Positions 1 through 8,685 of a stretch of DNA of 64,000 nucleotides are shown here, in pieces. The stretch covers positions 1 to 64,000 of the forward strand of contig JAJSOM010000026.1 of assembly GCA_023052935.1 (NCBI GenBank). Direction: 5' to 3'. Numbering within the stretch: the first letter of the stretch is position 1; each line of letters opens with the position of its first letter. The stretch comes from Piezodorus guildinii (taxonomy: Eukaryota > Arthropoda > Insecta > Hemiptera > Pentatomidae). A program made the translations under genes and the position numbers. The notes under the pieces are model-generated. The model worked only from the letters and a program-made list of their open reading frames with translations. It searched no databases and was not told the DNA's origin.

Positions 1-56
1 CTATAGCACCTTCCGGTTAGCCTCTGTAGCATTAAGGGTCCTTAAATAAATAAACA
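1..56 (+). mobile_element. 3' tail of a tRNA-derived SINE (fragment)
   Basis: The first bases match the 3' end of the complete SINE at 20971-21230 (cttccggttagcctctgtag, then a TAAATAAATAAAC tail). The same SINE tail precedes terminal exons E and H, so the window opens in the intron of another copy of the multicopy gene. Confidence 0.7.
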
Positions 57-243
57 ACAAAAAACTCTAAATTGGTGAAACAGTGTTTTTTGAAATATAA
101 ATGAGACCACATTCAAATTGCGCCTGTGCGAAGCAGAGGTTTTCTTACTATACAAGTAATCTTTAAGAATGTTATTAATTTAATTAGTAAATAATTTTCA
201 TAAAATCTCTAAATTAATTTATATTTGCTTGTTTTTTTTTCAG

Positions 244-453
244 GAAGGAAATACTTATTTAAATAAAGAGTTTATTCTGAGACAGGAATATGGAAGAGTA
301 TTTCAAGAATACATAAAGTCTCAGTGGATAGGTGCAAGACCTCGGCTTGTAATTAGACTAGCTGAAACCATCTCTTTTTACACCGATTCAACTATTGCGG
401 ATCTTGTGAAATTAATGTTAATAAGTCCTGTCAAAGTTAAAAAAAAAAAATAA
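244..453 (+). CDS. Terminal coding exon, copy A, of an unrecognised multicopy gene
   Basis: I do not recognise the protein family. The exon follows a T-rich tract ending in CAG (acceptor at 241-243) and reads EGNTYLNKEF, then QEYGRVFQEYIKSQWIGARP, then an AETISFYTDSTIADLV segment, and ends in SPVKVKKKK-stop. The apparent upstream Met lies inside the polypyrimidine tract, so I do not accept it as a start. The reading frame joins in phase 0 to exon 1 as seen at 18465-18671. No exon 1 for this copy is in the window; it would lie upstream. Compared with copy B I count ten synonymous and three amino-acid-changing differences, which argues for a translated, constrained sequence. The C-terminal lysine run comes from an A homopolymer, so its length and the exact stop are uncertain. 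Confidence 0.55.
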   Translation, partial: EGNTYLNKEFILRQEYGRVFQEYIKSQWIGARPRLVIRLAETISFYTDSTIADLVKLMLISPVKVKKKK

Positions 454-565
454 GTTATTTTATATTGTTATGATTAAATTCATTTGTTTATATAATATTT
501 TTTTATGTTTTTTAATTATGTTATAATGCATGATTTCAAAATAAATTCTGTACATATTTTTAATC
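454..565 (+). other. 3' UTR and poly(A) signal of terminal exon A
   Basis: An AT-rich trailer after the stop carries AATAAA at 540-545 followed by a T-rich stretch. The same trailer follows copies B, E, H and K, so terminal exon and polyadenylation signal were duplicated together. Confidence 0.5.
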
Positions 566-849
566 CAGTTTTCTTATTTTATTTCTTCCTTTCAATTGGT
601 TATAATTCTTGATTTTCACATTTATAAAAGTTTTAAGTAGTCCTAAGGTTCAGTTATAAATTGCTACATCCTGTTACCCCTGCCTCATAATTAATAAAAA
701 TAATTTAATAACAAAAGTTGGCTAAGACTAGAAACAAGTTCCCTGAATAGGAGAGTTAATATTTGTCAATTAGGTTAGAATATGGCAGGCAAAGAGCATG
801 TTTCAAAAATGATAACCATACCTAATATAAATCAATTATTTATATTATA
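566..849. repeat. Module spacer shared by copies A, B and C
   Basis: Non-coding AT-rich DNA. It is nearly identical at 6200-6483 and 7930-8213, where it again lies between a terminal-exon trailer and a Helitron 3' end. I see no gene in it. Confidence 0.6.
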
Positions 850-1062
850 CTAGCTGACCAGGCAAACCTTCTTTTGCCATATAAATTATATATAGGAAAT
901 TTCTAGTGTAGAAAAAAAAAAAAACTAACTTATTGTAAGTGTGTAAGGAAGTGGTATATGAGTGAAAGAGGCATTGAGCTCTGTGAACGATAAGGGAATA
1001 TAAAAATAAAAAAAACACTAAACATTAATTTTTTTCAAATTTATTATAATTTATTCCTTAAA

Positions 1063-1123
<61 letters not shown>

Positions 1124-1430
1124 TTAATTAATTACGACAGAATCACTAATAAACAATATCAATCTCTTAATGCTGTAGCATGAACAATATTTTCGTTAGC
1201 CCAACTTTAGCTAACACAAACAAACTGGATTGTTTACCAACTCCAGAGCATGCCATGTATCTTTGTCCGAGTGAAAAAGATGAGTTACACTGAGATAGTA
1301 AAATGATAACTGTAAAGGTTAGAACTACTCTTGATGGATAAACAATAATAATGGCCCAAAACTGTGGAGGGAGTAAGAGAAGGCTTATTTTGTGAGAGAA
1401 AGAGGAGACCGGCTTTGACCCCATCTCTAT
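850..1430 (-). mobile_element. Helitron 3' end with helicase C-terminal remnant (copy A)
   Basis: On the minus strand about 1290-1167 encodes GQRYMACSGVGKQSSLFVLA, which resembles the C-terminal motif of PIF1-type Helitron helicases (GQxYVACSRVGxxxxLFV). Downstream the element ends with a short hairpin at 861-878 (stem GGCAAA/TTTGCC) about seven bases before CTAG at 850-853. A hairpin a few bases before CTRR is the hallmark of a Helitron 3' terminus. A (TA)n tract at 1066-1121 sits in the trailer. Only the 3' part remains. The family assignment rests on motif memory and the terminal structure. Confidence 0.6.
1066..1121. repeat. (TA)n microsatellite
   Basis: An uninterrupted TA dinucleotide run within the Helitron trailer. 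The equivalent run in copy B (6697-6741) is shorter. Confidence 0.9.
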
Positions 1431-1599
1431 TCCCTGCTATTACCTGGCTGAAAAGTGACCTCTGGTGGGGATAACTTACAAAGTGATAATTGATCAGTTA
1501 TTGAGCGAGATGAAAAATTATTAAATTACTAAAATGACTATTGAAATATAGGAGTTGTTAATAGAAGGGTTGTGTGTATTTTTTAATGCAACATTATAA

Positions 1600-1670
1600 A
1601 AAAATTTGAAGCAGAGGTTTTCTTACTATACAAATATTCTTTAAGAATGTTCTTAATTTAATTAGTAAAT

Positions 1671-1672
<2 letters not shown>
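1600..1672 (+). other. Intron flank upstream of terminal exon B, interrupted by a Jockey-type element
   Basis: The sequence from gaagcagaggttttcttact to tagtaaataatttt matches the intron directly before copies E and H (21300-21370). It stops where the poly(T) end of the minus-strand LINE begins and resumes near 5830 as cttaaaatctctaaatt. The retrotransposon therefore sits in the intron about 50 bp from the exon B acceptor. Confidence 0.65.
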
Positions 1673-1708
<36 letters not shown>

Positions 1709-1908
1709 CTTAGCCCCTTATTTTTTTTTTTTTCTTCTAAGCTCCTGCAATGCTGGTAAGTTTTCCTTTTTCTGCAATCGTGCATTTTAAGGAGTTGCAA
1801 CTCTTTAACGTAACTTCTGGATTAATAACATTATGAATAATAATTCAGGTGATGGGGCTCACCTTCTAGTTTGTTTCGGCCTTACAACTAAAACTTAAAC
1901 TAATTTAT

Positions 1909-4533
1909 TTATTTGTTGAGTTTCTGCCATCGCTGAGGTATTCCTGGGGGTTTTAGTTGATTAAATATAGGGTTATTTACAAATTTCGTTGATTCGAAAA
2001 ACTTTAAATTCCTCTCATTCATAAAGATTTTAATTGTTGGCATTTTCATCTCTTCATGTAATTTCTTTGTTTTTACTCTTTGGAATACCGTCCCTTTTGC
2101 GATTCTTCTGAGAATGCCGTTTTGAAATGTCTGGACATTTTTTTCCGTTGATTTCGCCACGTGTGGAAAAAGTTGTGAGCCATACAACAGTGACGGACGA
2201 AGAATTGTTTTGTATATCATCGCTTTTAGTCGGAGAGATATACTTGGAGATGAAATCAAATGGTTAAGTCTAAACATTTTTCGCCTTACAGATTTAATTT
2301 TTTTAGAAAAGTGGACTGAAAATTTCAAGTGTCTGTCGAACGTGATTCCAAGATATACAATATTTTTAGACAGTTTAATTTGGCAATTATTGAGATTAAA
2401 TCCTGAAGGAAGTTTTTTCTTACCCTTCTGGAACGAATAAACAATAGCCTTTGTTTTTTCAGGATTAATTTCTATGTTTAGCCACTTTAGCTCTAAAGAT
2501 ATTTTTTGACAGGCACTTTGGGCATGTTTGAGAGCCGTACTGGCATTGGAGCTGCTGCTCGTGACTGCAATATCGTCGGCAAAAGCTGATACAGTGGCTT
2601 TCTCGTACTTCCTTCCAACGATGTTAGAAGTGTAAATAGAGAACAATATAGGAGACAGCACTGCTCCTTGTGGAACACCACATGTAAGTGGTACCGAACC
2701 GGAGAGCTCTTCCGCAACTTTTACAGCTAAGTAGCGATTGCTTAAAAACGATTTAATGACCGAATACAGTTGTTCCGGACACTCTCGTTCAATCAGTTTT
2801 TGGCAGAGGATTTCGTGAGTCACAGAGTCGAAAGCTTTAGAACAGTCGAGGGCTATCATAGCAGTTGCCTTGTTCGAGTTTAAGTTCCTGGTCACCTCAT
2901 TGTGCAGTTTAACCAAACAATGTTCTGTGCTCAATTGAGATTGAAACCCTGCTTGTTCAGGTGGGATTATCTCATTTTGATCGCAGAACATCCTTAGATA
3001 ATTAAGGATCGTTTTCTCGAAAACTTTTCCCATATGTGGTAATAAACTAACTGGACGGTAGTGAGATGGCTCATTTCCAGATTTTGCAGGTTTCAGGAGA
3101 GGGAATAGTACTGCACTCTTCCATGCATTAGGGAAATATCTTAGCCGTAAGCAGGAATTATACAAGTTAACTAGGTGCATTAATCCTTTTCTTGGAAGTT
3201 GTTTCAGTAATACACTCTGTATACCGTCACATCCTGGTGCCTTATTACCGTGCGTCCGGCGAAGAACCGCTTTTAATTGTTTATAGGACACGAACATGAA
3301 ATTGCTTTCTTTTTCTTTCTGAGGGAGTAAGTTAGCAACCCCTGTCTTATTTCTTATTTCTGTATCGAAGTATTCAGCTAGTTTTCTAGCCTGTTCTTCT
3401 GAGCTCAATAATTTATTATCTTCGTGAATTCTGATAGAAGTTGAATTTCTAGTCACTCTCTTTGTCATCGTCCATAGTTTTCGGTGATCTCCATGCGCCG
3501 CTCTTAGTTTTTCTTCCCACATAGTCGTCTTCCACGTGCTAATAAGGTTACGGATCTGTACAGTAAGAGCATTCAATACTTTCTTTGTATTTCTGTCTCT
3601 GGTGCGGTACCATCTATTTTTCCAGTTGTTTCGCAACGATATCAACCGTAGAATATGTTCTGGTGGTACACGAATTGAAGGTGGTAGAGGACAGAATTTT
3701 GGAATGGCGACGTTCGCTGAACTTAGAATTACTTGGGAAAAAGTAAATATTTGGGCATCAATATCTTCCTTTGATTGTAGAGTTTTGATTGCTTGTAACT
3801 GGTGACATATCTGGCTGCGGTATAAGTCCCAGTCAGCATTTTTATAATCGTATTTTGTAGGACTTTGTATTTGATTGCATTGTTTTCCTGTAATGTGGTA
3901 TAGAACTGGCCTGTGATCAGATGTCACAAAATCAAGCGTAGTACATTCAGCGACCCTATGCGGTTGTCTTGTTAGAAAAAGGTCAATGGTTGATGTAATC
4001 GTCGAATTGGCTCTATGGATGAATGTGTGACTATTAGGATAGATCACGGAGAAGCGTGATTTGGAAATGAATTCACCTGCTTTATTATTCCTTGTATTAT
4101 TCCACAATTTATGTCGGGCGTTTAGGTCTCCGATTACCCAATGGTTCGTTTTTTTGGAACATTCTAACAATAGACTTTTGAACTCTTTCAAGGAACTATT
4201 TGGGCGACGGTACAGTGCGGTTATTCGTGTAGGCTGCTGAAGCTGCACCTGAACAGACACTAGGTGAATTCTCTTGCAAGTTATATTTATTGGTGAGGAC
4301 AACCTCTTCCATGCAATGCCATCACGTATAGCCATGAGAACACCTCCATATGAATCTTCTGAGTTATCTTGAACCAACGAAAAACCATTGATGGAAAGGT
4401 TGTGGTGTTTCAGCCTTGTATCGGTGATGATGACTACCGCTGGTTGAGTTAGTGCAATGAGGGTTTCAACTTCTCCTATTTTATTTTCAAGTCCATCGGT
4501 GTTGAAATTCAGAACTTTTAATTGATTGATCAT
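1909..4533 (-). CDS. Non-LTR retrotransposon ORF2: endonuclease and reverse transcriptase
   Basis: 874 residues, uninterrupted. The N-terminal third is an apurinic-type endonuclease: LKVLNFNTDGL opening, GDLNAR at 135-140 and SDHRPV at 205-210. The usual catalytic Glu of the ETxL motif appears as Asp (TDTRL, residues 37-41), which is unusual and worth checking. The reverse transcriptase follows: YRPVSLLP at 492-499, ALDCSKAFD at 561-569, GVPQGAVLSP at 619-628 and the catalytic FADD at 651-654. It would nick target DNA and reverse-transcribe the element RNA in place. Length and domain order fit the Jockey group. The start overlaps the end of ORF1 by four bases, which supports this ATG. The plus-strand ORFs inside it are shadows. 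Confidence 0.92.
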   Translation of the reverse strand: MINQLKVLNFNTDGLENKIGEVETLIALTQPAVVIITDTRLKHHNLSINGFSLVQDNSEDSYGGVLMAIRDGIAWKRLSSPINITCKRIHLVSVQVQLQQPTRITALYRRPNSSLKEFKSLLLECSKKTNHWVIGDLNARHKLWNNTRNNKAGEFISKSRFSVIYPNSHTFIHRANSTITSTIDLFLTRQPHRVAECTTLDFVTSDHRPVLYHITGKQCNQIQSPTKYDYKNADWDLYRSQICHQLQAIKTLQSKEDIDAQIFTFSQVILSSANVAIPKFCPLPPSIRVPPEHILRLISLRNNWKNRWYRTRDRNTKKVLNALTVQIRNLISTWKTTMWEEKLRAAHGDHRKLWTMTKRVTRNSTSIRIHEDNKLLSSEEQARKLAEYFDTEIRNKTGVANLLPQKEKESNFMFVSYKQLKAVLRRTHGNKAPGCDGIQSVLLKQLPRKGLMHLVNLYNSCLRLRYFPNAWKSAVLFPLLKPAKSGNEPSHYRPVSLLPHMGKVFEKTILNYLRMFCDQNEIIPPEQAGFQSQLSTEHCLVKLHNEVTRNLNSNKATAMIALDCSKAFDSVTHEILCQKLIERECPEQLYSVIKSFLSNRYLAVKVAEELSGSVPLTCGVPQGAVLSPILFSIYTSNIVGRKYEKATVSAFADDIAVTSSSSNASTALKHAQSACQKISLELKWLNIEINPEKTKAIVYSFQKGKKKLPSGFNLNNCQIKLSKNIVYLGITFDRHLKFSVHFSKKIKSVRRKMFRLNHLISSPSISLRLKAMIYKTILRPSLLYGSQLFPHVAKSTEKNVQTFQNGILRRIAKGTVFQRVKTKKLHEEMKMPTIKIFMNERNLKFFESTKFVNNPIFNQLKPPGIPQRWQKLNK

Positions 4534-5756
4534 TTAGAGTTAACCAGAGTGATGACTGTTTGGATTAGTTGTGTGATGTTATTCATAAATCCAACCATCA
4601 TGTTCGTGAGCTTCTCCATCCAAGGTGGTGCGTTTTGGTTTTCATTTGCAATCGTGTTGGCATAGGTCCTGTAGTTTGGTTGAATGTTTTCAGTAAGTTG
4701 AGGGAGTTCTTGTGCTGATGTAACGACTGGTTGAGTTCTTTTAGATTTTAGTTTCGATTCTATTTCTAATCGCTTCTCGCAAAGCCTATAGGAAGCTACA
4801 TGCGGGCCTTGACAATTTTTACACCTAGGATTTTCTTGCCTTGGACACTGTGATATGTCATGAGGGCCCGAACAACGGACACAGACGAATTTTCTGCCAC
4901 AGTGGTTTTTAGTGTGACCAAAACCTTGACACCTGTGACACTGTGGGATTCCTCTATCCTCTTTAAAATCAACGACAGTGAACAATACCTGGTTTATCGC
5001 TTTTATTCTTCTTATATCTTCAATTTTCGTATCAGCTGTTGTTGTTATTAGGACAGGGGGTATTTCATACTTTGAACCATCCTCTGAGGTTTTTCTAAGC
5101 CGCCTTATGTCCAGTATTCCTTTGACATCTCTGAATGCATTTTTTATATTATTTATATTCTCAATCATGTCTACATTCAATAATAGGAATTTTTTAGTTA
5201 TTTTTATAGATCCTTTTGGTGCAAAGGTGTGGTAGTCGAATTTGCTATTTTTCAGAAGTAATACGATTTTTTCGTGTTCCACCTGGTTCTCAGGGTATAT
5301 TCTGATGCCATCAGCGCTACGTCTTAAAAATATTTTTTCCACGGAGTTTCTCTTGAATTCTTTTAATAGCTCAAGAGGTGAGAATTCATTACCGATCACA
5401 ATAGGAGGCGGTTTGTAGTTTCTAATAGATGAATTACTATTTGAGAAGCTGGTACCAGGAATACTAGTATCTACTTCGGTTGGTGCGGTATTTAAGACTT
5501 CGAAACGGTTAGAAACATTTATTAGCCCTCTCGCTTCCAGCCGAGGGTCAACTCTCTTAGCTACTTTCTTTGGGTTGAAAAAACCGTTTTCGTCCGTACT
5601 CCTGCGTTTTCCGATTTCTTCATCCTCACATTGAGGACTGACTTGATGCATAGGACAGTCTTCCACCGGTCCTGCCACAGTGCCAAAAAGAGCAGACTCG
5701 GTTTCCGAATGCCAATCGCGGTTTATCACCACGCCAAAAAGATTTAATTGATTCAA
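4530..5756 (-). CDS. Non-LTR retrotransposon ORF1: gag-like nucleic-acid-binding protein
   Basis: 408 residues. The C-terminal part has three CCHC-like zinc knuckles: C273-C276-H281-C286, C292-C295-H299-C304 and C312-C315-H319-C326. Before them lies a conserved-looking region (about residues 115-270) of the kind found upstream of the knuckles in Jockey and I-type ORF1 proteins. The N-terminal 110 residues are low in order and charged. The protein is expected to coat element RNA into a ribonucleoprotein. The frame is intact and leads directly into ORF2, so the element may be recently active. Confidence 0.88.
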   Translation of the reverse strand: MNQLNLFGVVINRDWHSETESALFGTVAGPVEDCPMHQVSPQCEDEEIGKRRSTDENGFFNPKKVAKRVDPRLEARGLINVSNRFEVLNTAPTEVDTSIPGTSFSNSNSSIRNYKPPPIVIGNEFSPLELLKEFKRNSVEKIFLRRSADGIRIYPENQVEHEKIVLLLKNSKFDYHTFAPKGSIKITKKFLLLNVDMIENINNIKNAFRDVKGILDIRRLRKTSEDGSKYEIPPVLITTTADTKIEDIRRIKAINQVLFTVVDFKEDRGIPQCHRCQGFGHTKNHCGRKFVCVRCSGPHDISQCPRQENPRCKNCQGPHVASYRLCEKRLEIESKLKSKRTQPVVTSAQELPQLTENIQPNYRTYANTIANENQNAPPWMEKLTNMMVGFMNNITQLIQTVITLVNSK

Positions 5757-5878
5757 ATACTATTAACGAGTAAAGAGTTTAATAGCATTAAATATAAATC
5801 AACTTTTTTTCTTAAAATTTAAATTTACTTAAAATCTCTAAATTAATTTATTTTTGCTTGTTTTTTTTTTTTTTTCAG

Positions 5879-6088
5879 GAAGGAAATACTGATTTAAATA
5901 AAGAATTTATTCTGAGACAGGAATATGGAAGGATTTTCCAAGATTACATAAAGTCTCAATGGATAGGTGCAAGACCTCGACTTGTTATTAGACTAGCTGA
6001 AACCATATCTTTTTACACCGATTCAACTATTGCTGATCTTGTAAAATTGATGTTAATAAGTCCTGTCCAAAAAAAAAAAAAGGAATAA
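5879..6088 (+). CDS. Terminal coding exon, copy B, of the unrecognised multicopy gene
   Basis: The acceptor is CAG at 5876-5878 after a run of T. The exon starts EGNTDLNKEF, contains QEYGRIFQDYIKSQWIGARP and ISFYTDSTIADLVKLML, and ends ISPVQKKKKE-stop after an A tract. It is the closest relative of copy A, with mostly third-position differences. Its intron carries the Jockey-type insertion. No exon 1 partner lies between A and B. AATAAA follows at 6174-6179. Confidence 0.55.
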   Translation, partial: EGNTDLNKEFILRQEYGRIFQDYIKSQWIGARPRLVIRLAETISFYTDSTIADLVKLMLISPVQKKKKE

Positions 6089-6483
6089 GTTATTTTATAT
6101 TGTTATCACTAAATTCATTTGTAATATAATATTTTTTTATGTTTTTTACTTATGTTATAATGCATGGTTTCAAAATAAATTTTGTACTTATTTTTAATCC
6201 AGTTTTCTTATTTTATTTTTTCCTTTCAATTGGCTATAATTGTTGATTTTCACATTTATAAAAGTTTTAAGTAGTCCTAAGGTTCAGTTATAAATTGCTA
6301 CATCCTTTTATCCCTGCCTCATAATTAATAAAAATAATTTAATAACAAAAGTTGGCTAAGACTAGAAACAAGTTCCCTGAATAGGAGAGTTAATATTTGT
6401 CAATTAGGTTAGAATATGGCAGGCAAAGAGCATATTTCAAAAATGATAACCATACCTAATATAAATCAATTATTTATATTATA

Positions 6484-6691
6484 CTAGCTGACCAGGCAAA
6501 CCCTGTTTTGCCATATAGATTATATATAGGAAATTTCTAGTGTAGAAAAAAAAAAAAACTAACTTATTGTAAGTGTGTAAGGAAGTGGTATATAAGTGAA
6601 AGAGGCATTGAGCGCTGTGAACGATAAGCGAATATAAAAATAACAAAACACCAAACATTAATTTTTTAAAATTTATTATAATAAATTCCTT

Positions 6692-6743
<52 letters not shown>

Positions 6744-6985
6744 TTAATTAATTACGACAGAATCACTAACAAACAATATCAATCTCTTAATGCTGTAGCA
6801 TGAACAATATTTTCGTTAGCCCAACTTTAGCTAACACAAACAAACTGGATGGCTTACCCACTCAAGAGCATGCCATGTATCATTGTCCGAGTGAAAAAGA
6901 TGAGCTACACTGAGATAGTAAAATGATAATTGTAAAGATTATAACTACTCTTAATGGATAAACAATAATAATGGCCCAAAACTGT
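6484..6985 (-). mobile_element. Helitron 3' end with decayed helicase remnant (copy B)
   Basis: This is the same segment as 850-1430. The terminal CTAG is at 6484-6487 and the hairpin at 6495-6512. The helicase C-terminal motif is present but interrupted by TGA codons where copy A has Arg and Gly, so it is a relic. A (TA)n run lies at 6697-6741. Confidence 0.58.
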
Positions 6986-7822
6986 GGAGGTAAACGTGGG
7001 CGAAATGAAAAATGGTTTTTCAATAACCAAGCAATAGAGGTAGTAAATGAATATAAATACCTGGGTATTATCCTTACACCCACACTATCCTTAAAAAAAC
7101 ATCTACAGCAGACGTTATCAAAAGCAAAAACGGCAATCAACTCCATATGGAAAAATTTCCTATTTAACAACAGTATATCCTATAAATCAAAACTTGAAGT
7201 ATTTAATACCGTTTTTAAATCATTCATAGGATATGGAGCTCAGGCATGGGGAAGTAAGGAATATATAGAAACTGAAAAACTTTTATATTATTTTATTAAA
7301 AAATTATTTAGCCTTCCACAAGCCACACCGTCATACCTGCTGCACATCGAAACAAAAATAGTCCCAATGTTCGTGGAAACTTTAAAAATTCAAAACAACT
7401 ACATTTTAAAAGTTAAAAATCTACCAAATAATAGACTGCCACATTTCATAAATGAGGAAGTCATCAAACAAAATATTTTCTGGATTAAAGATGTAAGAGA
7501 ACTGGCCGAAAAACATAATATTTCAATAGACATTCAACCTGAAAACAAATATAACTGGGCTCTAATCTTACAGCAATTTCGACAATCACTGACAGCTATT
7601 TATAGATCAAAATTTTTACAAAGGGCTATAGTCTCAGAGAAAATGTTTGTATATAAAAACTTAGATCATGATAATAGGACGCAATATTTGTTTGATACCA
7701 AATTAAGTTTTAATGGGGCAAAATGGATATTTAAAGTTAGATGTGAATTGGTATACCTCAACTATAATAGATTTTGGTCAAATAACAATGTGATGTCAAA
7801 GTTAAAAAAAAGGAATAAGTTA
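6968..7822 (+). pseudogene. Chimeric LINE reverse-transcriptase fragment fused to a terminal-exon tail
   Basis: Residues from GGKRGRNEKWFFNNQAIEVV onward match the LINE RT C-terminal region at 22376-23180, but the YADD-box start and the CCHC end are missing. The left junction lies at a shared GGAGGTAAACG, joining Helitron flank to LINE. On the right, after the codons for NNNVM, the sequence switches to caaagttaaaaaaaaggaataag, the tail of a terminal-exon copy. The start Met of the open frame belongs to the Helitron flank. The open frame of 303 codons is therefore a recombination product, not a gene. Confidence 0.75.
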
Positions 7823-8213
7823 TTTTATATTGTTATGTCTAAATTCATTTGTTATATAATATTTTTTTATGTTTTTTGCTAGTGTTATGATGCATGGTTT
7901 CAAAATAAATTCTGTACATATTTTTAATCCAGTTTTCTTATTTTATTTCTTCCTTTCAATTAGTTATAATTGTTGATTTTCTCATTTATAAAAGTTTTAA
8001 GTAGTCCTAAGGTTCAGTTATAAATTGCTACATCATTTTACCCCTGCCTCATAATTAATAAAAATAATTTAATAACAAAAGTTGGCTAAGACTAGAAACG
8101 AGTTCCCTGAATAGGAGAGTTGATATTTGTCAATTAGGTCAGAATATGGCAGGCAAAGAGCATGTTTCAAAAATGATAACCATACCTAATATAAATCAAT
8201 TATTTATATTATA
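7823..8213. repeat. Terminal-exon trailer and module spacer (orphan copy)
   Basis: This matches the trailer after copies A and B, including AATAAA at 7904-7909, but the exon itself is gone except for its last bases. It represents a fifth module whose coding part was replaced by the LINE fragment. Confidence 0.6.
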
Positions 8214-8285
8214 CTAGCTGACCAGGCAAACCCTGTTTTGCCATATAAAATATATATAGGAAATTTCTAGTGTAGAAAAAACTAC
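8214..8285 (-). mobile_element. Helitron 3' terminus (short fragment, copy C)
   Basis: CTAG at 8214-8217 and the GGCAAA/TTTGCC hairpin at 8225-8242 are retained. The helicase portion is missing, and the sequence passes directly into the intron before terminal exon C. Confidence 0.55.
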
Positions 8286-8362
8286 ACTTCTTCTTAATTT
8301 AATTAGTAAATAATTTTCTTAAAATCTCTAAATTAATTTATATTTGCTTGTTTCTTTCTCAG

Positions 8363-8560
8363 GAAGGAAACACTGATGAAAATAAAGAATTTATTCACAG
8401 AAAGGAATATGGAAGGATTTTTCAAGAATATATAAAGTCTCAGTGGATAGGTGCAAGACCTCGACTTGTTATTAGACTAGCTGAAACCATACCATTTTAC
8501 ACTGATTCAACTATTGCTGATCTTGTGAAATTGATGTTAAAAAGTCCTGTCCAAGTTTAA
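8363..8560 (+). CDS. Terminal coding exon, copy C (IPFYTD subfamily)
   Basis: The acceptor is TTTCTTTCTCAG ending at 8362. The exon starts EGNTDENKEF, has IHRKEYGRIFQEYIKSQWIG and IPFYTDSTIADLVKLML, and ends KSPVQV-stop without the A tract of the other subfamily. This second subfamily (copies C, D, F, with J mixed) has a different acceptor tract, a different C-terminus and a SINE fragment directly downstream. No exon 1 partner is present nearby. Confidence 0.5.
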   Translation, partial: EGNTDENKEFIHRKEYGRIFQEYIKSQWIGARPRLVIRLAETIPFYTDSTIADLVKLMLKSPVQV

Positions 8561-8590
8561 AAACAGTAATAAGTTATTTTATATTGTTAT

Positions 8591-8685
8591 GACTAGCATA
8601 ACAGCCTTATACACCCAAGGTGGCCATAGAATTTTTTAATAGGAGTGAACGTCCTTTGTTATACCGTCCTTCGGATGTGTATAAC
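8591..8685 (+). mobile_element. tRNA-derived SINE, internally deleted fragment
   Basis: It starts with gactagcataacagcc (A-box side of the SINE head at 20980), lacks most of the B box and ends at cggatgtgtataac. The same truncated form follows copies D, F and J, so it marks this exon subfamily. Confidence 0.6.

Larger units (their letters stand above)
1673..5820 (-). mobile_element. Near full-length Jockey-type non-LTR retrotransposon
   Basis: A two-ORF LINE on the minus strand: ORF1 (5756-4530), ORF2 (4533-1909), a 3' UTR of about 235 bp and a poly(A) tail seen as the T run at 1673-1708. The ORFs overlap by four bases (ATGA), typical of Jockey-like elements that reinitiate translation of ORF2. 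Both ORFs are open. The 5' boundary is approximate and I could not define a clean target-site duplication. Insertion in antisense orientation in the intron before terminal exon B could affect splicing of that copy. Confidence 0.85.

Noticed and set aside
229..243. Met-Phe-Phe start of the terminal-exon open frames
   Set aside because: The Met codon and following Phe codons lie in the polypyrimidine tract before the CAG acceptor, so they are intronic.
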